Shown: one piece after another, positions 58,474-64,000 of the stretch | How positions within the stretch are numbered: position 1 is the stretch's first letter | Layout of the letters: the number at the start of each line of letters is the position of its first letter | Assembly (NCBI GenBank): GCA_026008535.1 | Contig: BRKX01000006.1 | Coordinates: 8,764,501-8,828,500, forward strand | Direction: 5' to 3' | From: Perilla frutescens | Taxonomy: Eukaryota; Streptophyta; Magnoliopsida; Lamiales; Lamiaceae | DNA: 64,000 nt | Notes under the pieces: model-generated | Seen by the model: the letters and a program-made list of their open reading frames with translations, nothing else | Databases searched by the model: none | What the model was told of the DNA's origin: nothing | Translations under genes and position numbers: made by a program

Positions 58474-58500
58474 TTTTTTCAGAGATTTAATTTTTCTTTT

Positions 58501-58670
58501 GGAAAAGAGAGGAGAGACCAGAGTAGTTGAACAGTTTTTTACTTGATGATGGTACCATTTATAGTTGTGAATTACAAGCCATCTATTATTAGTCGTGTAT
58601 GAACGGTTGTGATCGTTTGGAAGAGAGAGGAAACACGAGAGAAGTTGAACAGTTTTTTTCTGGATGATCA
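58501..58670 (-). promoter_or_regulatory. Promoter of SANT-like gene 2, with duplicated leader segment
   Basis: On the minus strand a TATA box, actataaatgg (about 58555-58565), stands some 85 bases before the ATG. A segment of about 50 bases (gaaaagagaggagagacc...agttgaacagtttttt) at 58498-58548 is repeated at 58618-58668, so part of the leader/promoter is duplicated. Confidence 0.55.
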
Positions 58671-59408
58671 CATTAATTAGCCTATAGTCGATCAAATATA
58701 AATAGATACACTATACTTGATTTTTGGAAGTTAAAAGGTCAATGAAAGAAGGAATTAAAAAACGATAAAAAAAAATTCAAACAAAGATTTAGGATTTCAC
58801 AGCATTAATGAGAAGGAATGATGGTTGTGTATAAAATGGGATAAAAGATTACTCATCTCACAATTCTCAATAAACCCTACTCGATAGTAATCATTCATCT
58901 TCCACTATGTAACGTACAACCACCAATATTAGGAAAATATCAATTTTTTTAAATTCTAATTATTTTTTATAAGTAATTTTATTTTCTAAATTAATGCAAT
59001 TTCTAAATTAATGCAATGTCAGAGAGTAGTTGAAATAAATTAATGAACTCTTTCGCGAGTAAATCGTTCGTGATCTTTCAAATGATAACCAAATATTATC
59101 TCGTCATATAATTACACTAAATATTCATCCAAATCTTTTAATTTGACCTATGCAGAATCTTTAGAATTTAATTTTAATTATCTTTCGTAAGTTTAGTGTT
59201 CGAGAAAATTCAATTAAAATCTAGTAACCACTAACAAGTACACTAAGAAAACATTAAGATAACATTAACTAACATATTTAACGACCACCAAAATAAAACA
59301 TTAAGAAAATATTTAAAAAATGCAATATATTGCATTTTTTCCATATTGTTTATCAAAAAAAATATTAGATATGTAGTAGTCTTAACAAAAAGCAGAAGAA
59401 AATATAAC
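58671..59408. other. AT-rich spacer between SANT-like gene 2 and the B3-like gene
   Basis: Contains the inverted partner (58782-58852) of 54660-54712. The short frame at 59243-59425 is not convincing. Confidence 0.5.
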
Positions 59409-59946
59409 TTAAGCCCAGTATTCATTCTCCACCTTCACAGCATCAGGATGCTTATCCCTTGAAACTCGAAGCAACCACGGCATGTCGGGCCTCCCTTCAA
59501 AATAGACACGATCGCCCTGATGGATCTCCAAGAACTCCACCACGTGCTTCCAACCGGAGATCAGGCGACAGTTAGGGTTGTTGGGCTTGATTTCACGGTA
59601 CTGATACACCACCTCAGTCCGCCAACCGGTGTAGCCAATCTCAATCTCCACCCAACGTGTCTCCGTGCCGCATATATTGATCACCTCCTTCGGCAGATTC
59701 TTGAGATTATTTAAAAACAAATTAGCACACCATTTTTCCAAACCCACAAAAAATTAAAAACAAATTAGCGGACCTTACCATTCGATACTTGTATTCCCAC
59801 GTCTTGCACGGTGTGTTGAATTGAACTCTTTGCGAGGTCCTGGCAAGATACTGACGTTCGTCCGGCGAAAGATTACCTCGCGAGAACATAGCCTTCCTAG
59901 TCTGATATCTAGTTTTCCTATTCTCAAATCGATTTTGTTTGGCCAT
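59409..59946 (-). CDS. B3-like DNA-binding protein, two exons
   Basis: Exons 59946-59779 and 59699-59409 (minus, GT-AG, phase 0) give 152 residues. After a basic N-terminus (MAKQNRFENRKTRYQTRKAM), residues about 40-138 follow the plant B3 fold: NLPKEVINICGTETRWVEIE for the first strands, LISGWKHVVEFLEIHQGD for the GW...F...L..GD core, then VYFEGRPDMPWLLRVSR. That core, Gly-Trp plus GD before a V-x-F strand, is diagnostic of B3 proteins, here closest in style to the short REM type. A single domain and small size are typical of lineage-specific REM-like genes. The upstream in-frame ATG at 60060 was rejected because the intervening residues are hydrophobic and look untranslated. A TATA-like ctatttattt lies at about 60012-60022. 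Confidence 0.72.
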
Positions 59947-60100
59947 TTGGAGAGATAATGGAATATGAAAGATAGTGAAAAATGAGGAAGGTAAATAGTG
60001 TGAAACCAAATTAAATAAATAGGGTCTCATAAATTCACTATTTTTAAACCCGTTACTCATTAATTAGGGAGACGACTCATAAGAAAATTATATCAATTAA

Positions 60101-60212
60101 GTAGGGATAAAATCCTCTAGTCCACTTTCATGTCCCACTATGGTGTCTCACTATAAAATTTAATATTTTAAAAATGTTTATTAAAAAAATAAATTTTATT
60201 ATAGTATTACTA
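60101..60212. repeat. MITE family 'M', copy 4 (left part only)
   Basis: gggataaaatcctctagtcc and aaaatttaatattttaaaaa match the left end of the copy at 2349-2745. The right part is replaced by the 146-bp array. Confidence 0.6.
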
Positions 60213-60234
60213 ATCTTCACTCATTCAATTTATC

Positions 60235-61658
60235 TCTATAGTGTACGTGTGAATTCACTAATCATCACTATAGTAAGAATGAATTCGAATTTCCCAAATT
60301 TTAGCCTATAGTCTATGATTTCACTAAAAATTAAATTAACTCATCACTCCTTCATTTGATCTTGAACAAGAAACCTATACTCTATAGTGTACGTGTGAAT
60401 TCACTAATCATCACTATAGTAAGATTGAATTCGAATTTCCCATATTTTAGCCTATTGTCTATGATTTCACTAAAAATTACATTAACTCATCACTCCTTCA
60501 TTTGATCTTGAACAAGAAGCCTATACTCTATAGTGTACGTGTGAATTCACTAATCATCACTATAGTAAGATTGAATTCGAATTTCCCATATTTTAGCCTA
60601 TAGTCTATGATTTCACTAAAAATTACATTAACTCATCACTCCTTCATTTGATCTTGAACAAGAAGCCTATACTCTATAGTGTACGTGTGAATTCACTAAT
60701 CATCACTATAGTAAGATTGAATTCGAATTTCCCATATTTTAGCCTATAGTTTATGATTTCACTAAAAATTACATTAACTCATCACTCCTTCATTTGATCT
60801 TGAACAAGAAGCCTATACTCTATAGTGTACGTGTGAATCCACTAATCATCACTATAGTAAGATTGAATTCGAATTTCCCATATTTTAGCCTATAGTCTAT
60901 GATTTTACTAAAAATTAGATTAACTCATCACTCCTTCATTTGATCTTGAACAAGAAGCCTATACTCTATAGTGTACGTGTAAATTCACTAATCATCACTA
61001 TAGTAAGATTGAATTCGAATTTCCCAAATTTTAGCCTATAGTCTATGATTTCACTAAAAATTAGATTAACTCATCACTCCTTCATTTGATCTTGAACAAG
61101 AAGCCTATACTCTATAGTGTACGTGTGAATTCACTAATAATCACTATAGTAAGATTGAATTCGAATTTCCCATATTTTAGCCTATAGTCTATGATTTCAC
61201 TAAAAATTACATTAACTCATCACTCCTTCATTTGATCTTGAACAAGAAGCCTATACTCTATAGTGTACGTGTGAATTCACTAATCATCACTATAGTAAGA
61301 TTGAATTCGAATTTTCCATATCTTAGCCTATTGTCTATGATTTCACTAAAAATTAAATTAACTCATCACTCCTTCATTTGATCTTGAACAAGAAGCCTAT
61401 ACTCTATAGTGTATGTGTGAATTCACTAATCATCACTATAGTAAGATTGAATTCGAATTTCCCATATTTTAGCCTATAGTCTATTATTTCACTAAAAATT
61501 AACTCATCACTCCTTCATTTGATCTTGAACAAGAAGCCTATAATCTATAGTGTATGTGTGAATTCACTAATCATCACTATAGTAAGATTGAATTTGAATT
61601 TCCCATATTTTAGCCTATAGTCTATGATTTCACTAAAAATTACATTAACTCATCACTT
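60235..61658. repeat. 146-bp tandem satellite array, ten units
   Basis: The word gtgtacgtgtgaattc starts at 60241, 60387, 60533, 60679, 60825, 60971, 61117 and 61263, then as gtgtatgtg at 61409 and 61550. The spacing is exactly 146 bp eight times and 141 bp once (a 5-bp loss). The last unit is incomplete. Units differ by only a few bases. Each holds a gaattc site, a second gaattcg and the ctatagt...actatag inverted word. No coding potential. Confidence 0.97.
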
Positions 61659-61984
61659 GTTCAATGTTTTCGTAATTAATTAAATTTTATATTAGTACCG
61701 TCCATGTTTTCGTAAATATATAGTTTCATTAAGATTTCATTGTAGTTCGAATCTCATGATATAAGAAATCTAAACCTTACTCTATTAATTATCCTAGTTA
61801 TATTATAATTTATGTTAAAATTTAATAAATAGTTTTTGTTTTTGTTTTACGAGAAATCCTTTTAGTTGGCTTAAATTTCGAACAAGCAACCACTCAACTT
61901 CAATCATTTCTTTAGGTGTCCATTGCAATTCCCAACGCAGCTTAATTGGTCAGTTTTTTCACTATACAAAATATCTAAGAAATA
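61659..61984. other. AT-rich spacer after the satellite
   Basis: No gene or repeat recognised. Confidence 0.5.
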
Positions 61985-62275
61985 TTTTAGAACAAAAAAT
62001 TTGAACTAATCATATCCCTTGAAAATTTTGAACAAAAAATTTGAAATATATCCCTCGAAATTTTGAACACAAAATTTGAACTATTCCCTCGAAGATTTGA
62101 ACAAAATATTGGAACAATTCCCTCGAAGATTTGAACAAAATATTGGAACAATTCCCTCGAAGATTTGAACAAAATATTTGAACAAAATTTTGAACAAAAA
62201 ATTGTAATTTGTTTTACAAAACAACCATTGAGAATATATATCCCTCGAAGATTTGAACAAATAATTTGAACTAAT
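61985..62275. repeat. Degenerate 34-bp TCCCTCGAAGATTTGAAC repeats
   Basis: The words ccctcgaagatttgaacaaa and ttgaac recur. Three adjacent units at 62086, 62120 and 62154 are spaced exactly 34 bp, and further diverged ones lie to each side. The minus-strand frame at 61987-62379 merely translates this repeat. Confidence 0.8.
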
Positions 62276-62815
62276 CCCTCCATCCAAAAAAAGAATAAGA
62301 ATTTAATAATATTTAATAGTGAACAGTGTGTTATGAACTTATGTCTCATAAAAATGTTAGATTCCATTACGATTTTCATATCATACTAATTGAAAAAATT
62401 ATATTTCAAAACACTAATTTAGATTTCATCAATTTTCCCTAAATCGTAATAATTAGTAATTTCAAAAAAATTCAAAAAATGACACTCATTTTTTATTTGC
62501 AAATTTACTTTATATGTTTAAAATATTAATAAAATAATAATTAATTTGGAATAAACCTTTAACATTCAATGCTAAACACTCATTAATTCTTACACTTCCT
62601 TTCTTCACACTCAATCACAATTTCCGGTGTGACCCTATTGGTTCTTTTTTCTCACTTTAATTGTAATTGTAATTAAGTTGTGCATGCTAAGCTTCAAAAT
62701 ATTTGAACCAAAACATTAGAATTGAATTAATTGCCCGATTAAATATGCATGCTTGCTAATTGCATTATATGCATTAATTAAAGGTTGTGGGATGTGGGAT
62801 GAGGGGTAGGGTTCT
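62276..62815. other. AT-rich upstream region of the PTKK-repeat gene
   Basis: Contains gcatgc words (about 62675-62760) and a G/T-rich stretch (62785-62811) before the TATA box. Nothing coding. Confidence 0.5.
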
Positions 62816-62830
62816 CTTTATATATATGAG
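62816..62830 (+). promoter_or_regulatory. TATA box of the PTKK-repeat gene
   Basis: ctttatatatatgag about 60 bases before the ATG, giving a predicted leader of about 30 bases; that leader contains catcatctcaacccatcatc. Confidence 0.65.
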
Positions 62831-62886
62831 AGTTCTTATTGTCCCCAACCCATCATCTCAACCCATCATCTCTTCATATCTTAACT

Positions 62887-63420
62887 ATGGAATCTAGCAG
62901 AATAGCACTCTTCAAAAGATCAGGAAACAAAAAATGGAAAAAAAATACACCCTACAAAAAATTTTCCTCTCCCGCCCCAACCGAGAGTGATAGCCCAACC
63001 AAGGCCACTAACCCTACCAAGAAGGAAACCCCTACCAAGAAGGTCACGGTCACCCCTACCAAGAACAGCAAGAAGGTCACCCCTACCAAGAACAGCAAGA
63101 AGGCAACCCCTACGAAGAAGGCCACCCCTACCAAGAGCGTCTACGAATGGATTGTGCCACCCTCCCCACGGAGCCTGGAATTTCTCTATAAAACTCTAAG
63201 AGAGGATCACAATAACCTGAAGGTAGAGATTAAGGAGCTCTTTGATCGTATGACATCATTTGCTGATGATGACATTATGAGGGAGTTGCTTCTTGAGAAC
63301 TACCATCTCACCAAGCTATACGATAGCTTTCTGATGATGGAGAAGCGTGGAGAAGAAGAGGGCACTTCAAGCCAAGTTCCCGTCATTGTCATTCCCGATT
63401 CTAGCACAAGCAACGTTTAA
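62887..63420 (+). CDS. PTKK-repeat basic protein, single exon
   Basis: 177 residues from the ATG after the TATA box; the frame extends upstream but without an ATG. The N-terminus is basic (about 8-25). Residues 36-83 hold seven S/N/T-PTK repeats, some as TPTKNSKK, like the lysine-rich tails of linker histones. A charged, probably helical region follows (SLEFLYKTLREDHNNLKVEI, about 95-114; LLENYHLTKLYDSFLMMEKR). The Ser/Val-rich end is VPVIVIPDSSTSNV. There is no globular H1 domain, so it is not a histone H1. I know no family for it. The repeat DNA itself is tandem (aagaacagcaagaaggtcac), so unit number may vary. Likely nuclear, by charge (inference). Confidence 0.68.
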   Translation: MESSRIALFKRSGNKKWKKNTPYKKFSSPAPTESDSPTKATNPTKKETPTKKVTVTPTKNSKKVTPTKNSKKATPTKKATPTKSVYEWIVPPSPRSLEFLYKTLREDHNNLKVEIKELFDRMTSFADDDIMRELLLENYHLTKLYDSFLMMEKRGEEEGTSSQVPVIVIPDSSTSNV

Positions 63421-64000
63421 CGTTGTTTCTTGCTTTTTTTGTGGGTTTTCTATGACCCAACCATTATCGAACGGGGCTTTTTAATTTTCTTTTGATGTAT
63501 TTTCTTTCTTCAAAGAACTATCTATTAATCTATGCATTTGGTTTTCTACTATGTTGGTCTCTTATATTTTTCTTTACACGAATATCATGTTATATATACT
63601 TTCCAAGCATGAGGCGGCTAAATTTATTGTTAAAATAAACTGAAATCATCGAGCACATTTAGAACTACACCGTAAAACCCTAAATGCTTCAAAAATTTCG
63701 AGTAAAATTATATATTCAATTTGAGTGTTTGAATATAATACTATGTTATAAAGTGATGTATTTTTTTTATTTAATAGTTCATAATTCCATATCTCATCCT
63801 AAATTAACTTAAATATTGATACATCATGAAGTATAATCTAATAAGTTCATAATTTTTATGGTCCGTGTTTTAATATATGGTTTATAATTTCATATATTAT
63901 AGACAAGAAAGCTGCTTTTAATCTTTATTAAATTTGAGTAACAACCCAGACGTGTAGCTATTTTACAAGTCATAATCACATATATAAAATAGATAAAATA
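63421..64000. other. 3' region of the PTKK-repeat gene and AT-rich sequence
   Basis: No further gene. Possible polyadenylation signals are not distinctive in the AT-rich context. Confidence 0.45.

Noticed and set aside
58474..58695. N-terminal extension of SANT-like protein 2
   Set aside because: It includes the TATA box and a duplicated leader, and the paralogue lacks it; MNWSRT is the conserved start.
60235..61658. Regular repeats resembling a CRISPR array
   Set aside because: Units are contiguous 146-bp satellite monomers without unique spacers, in a plant genome.
61987..62379. 130-residue minus-strand protein with repeated FEGIVPIFCSNL
   Set aside because: It only translates the 34-bp DNA repeat.

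Overview
The window is nuclear DNA of a flowering plant, most likely a eudicot. The evidence is GT-AG introns in small multi-exon genes, an AT-rich background with many dinucleotide microsatellites, plant transposon families (copia, Ty3/gypsy including an Athila-type element, hAT, Mutator-like, LINE, tRNA-derived SINE) and a plant selenium-binding-protein gene. I cannot name the species. There is no bacterial or organellar architecture.

Layout. 1-7 kb: repeats, including two adjacent non-autonomous Mutator-like elements (MULEs) with related ends. 7.2-10.8 kb: one intact host gene on the minus strand, a seven-exon selenium-binding protein / methanethiol oxidase (SBP1 type). 11-17 kb: hAT-type elements, two of them with perfect 8-bp target duplications, a SINE, and copies of a dispersed MITE. 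17.7-21.1 kb: a decayed copia element interrupted by another retroelement fragment. 22-28.3 kb: a Stowaway-like MITE carrying 5S-rRNA-derived sequence, then a LINE whose RNase H region is split by a 4.0-kb pol-deleted Ty3/gypsy element with LTRs and a perfect target duplication. 29.6-31.4 kb: a probable solo LTR. 32-33.2 kb: one MITE inside another. 33.2-47.2 kb: a three-level nest. A MULE with remnants of a FAR1-like transposase and an Ulp1-like protease is split by a 9.7-kb Athila-type element, whose gag is in turn split by a 2.7-kb solo LTR. 47.4-48.4 kb: a deleted hAT element.

50.5-63.4 kb is the gene-bearing accessory region. It holds a FAR1/FRS-type reading frame with three in-frame stops and a replaced catalytic Glu. 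This is followed by a compact set of small genes: two paralogous coiled-coil proteins (+), two paralogous two-exon SANT/Myb-like proteins (-), a B3-like protein (-), and a single-exon protein with PTKK repeats (+). Duplicated flanking sequence lies between them, and a 146-bp, ten-copy satellite array separates the last two. The paralogues keep exon phases and exon lengths (30-codon middle exon; 42-codon last exon) and several have plausible TATA boxes. They therefore look like real, duplicated, diverging genes rather than chance reading frames.

The best candidates for something undescribed are the small-gene cluster at 53.8-60 kb and the MULE family whose ends all abut microsatellites and whose largest member carries an Ulp1 relic. 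No function for the cluster can be proved from the sequence. DNA-binding and coiled-coil folds are what can be seen.
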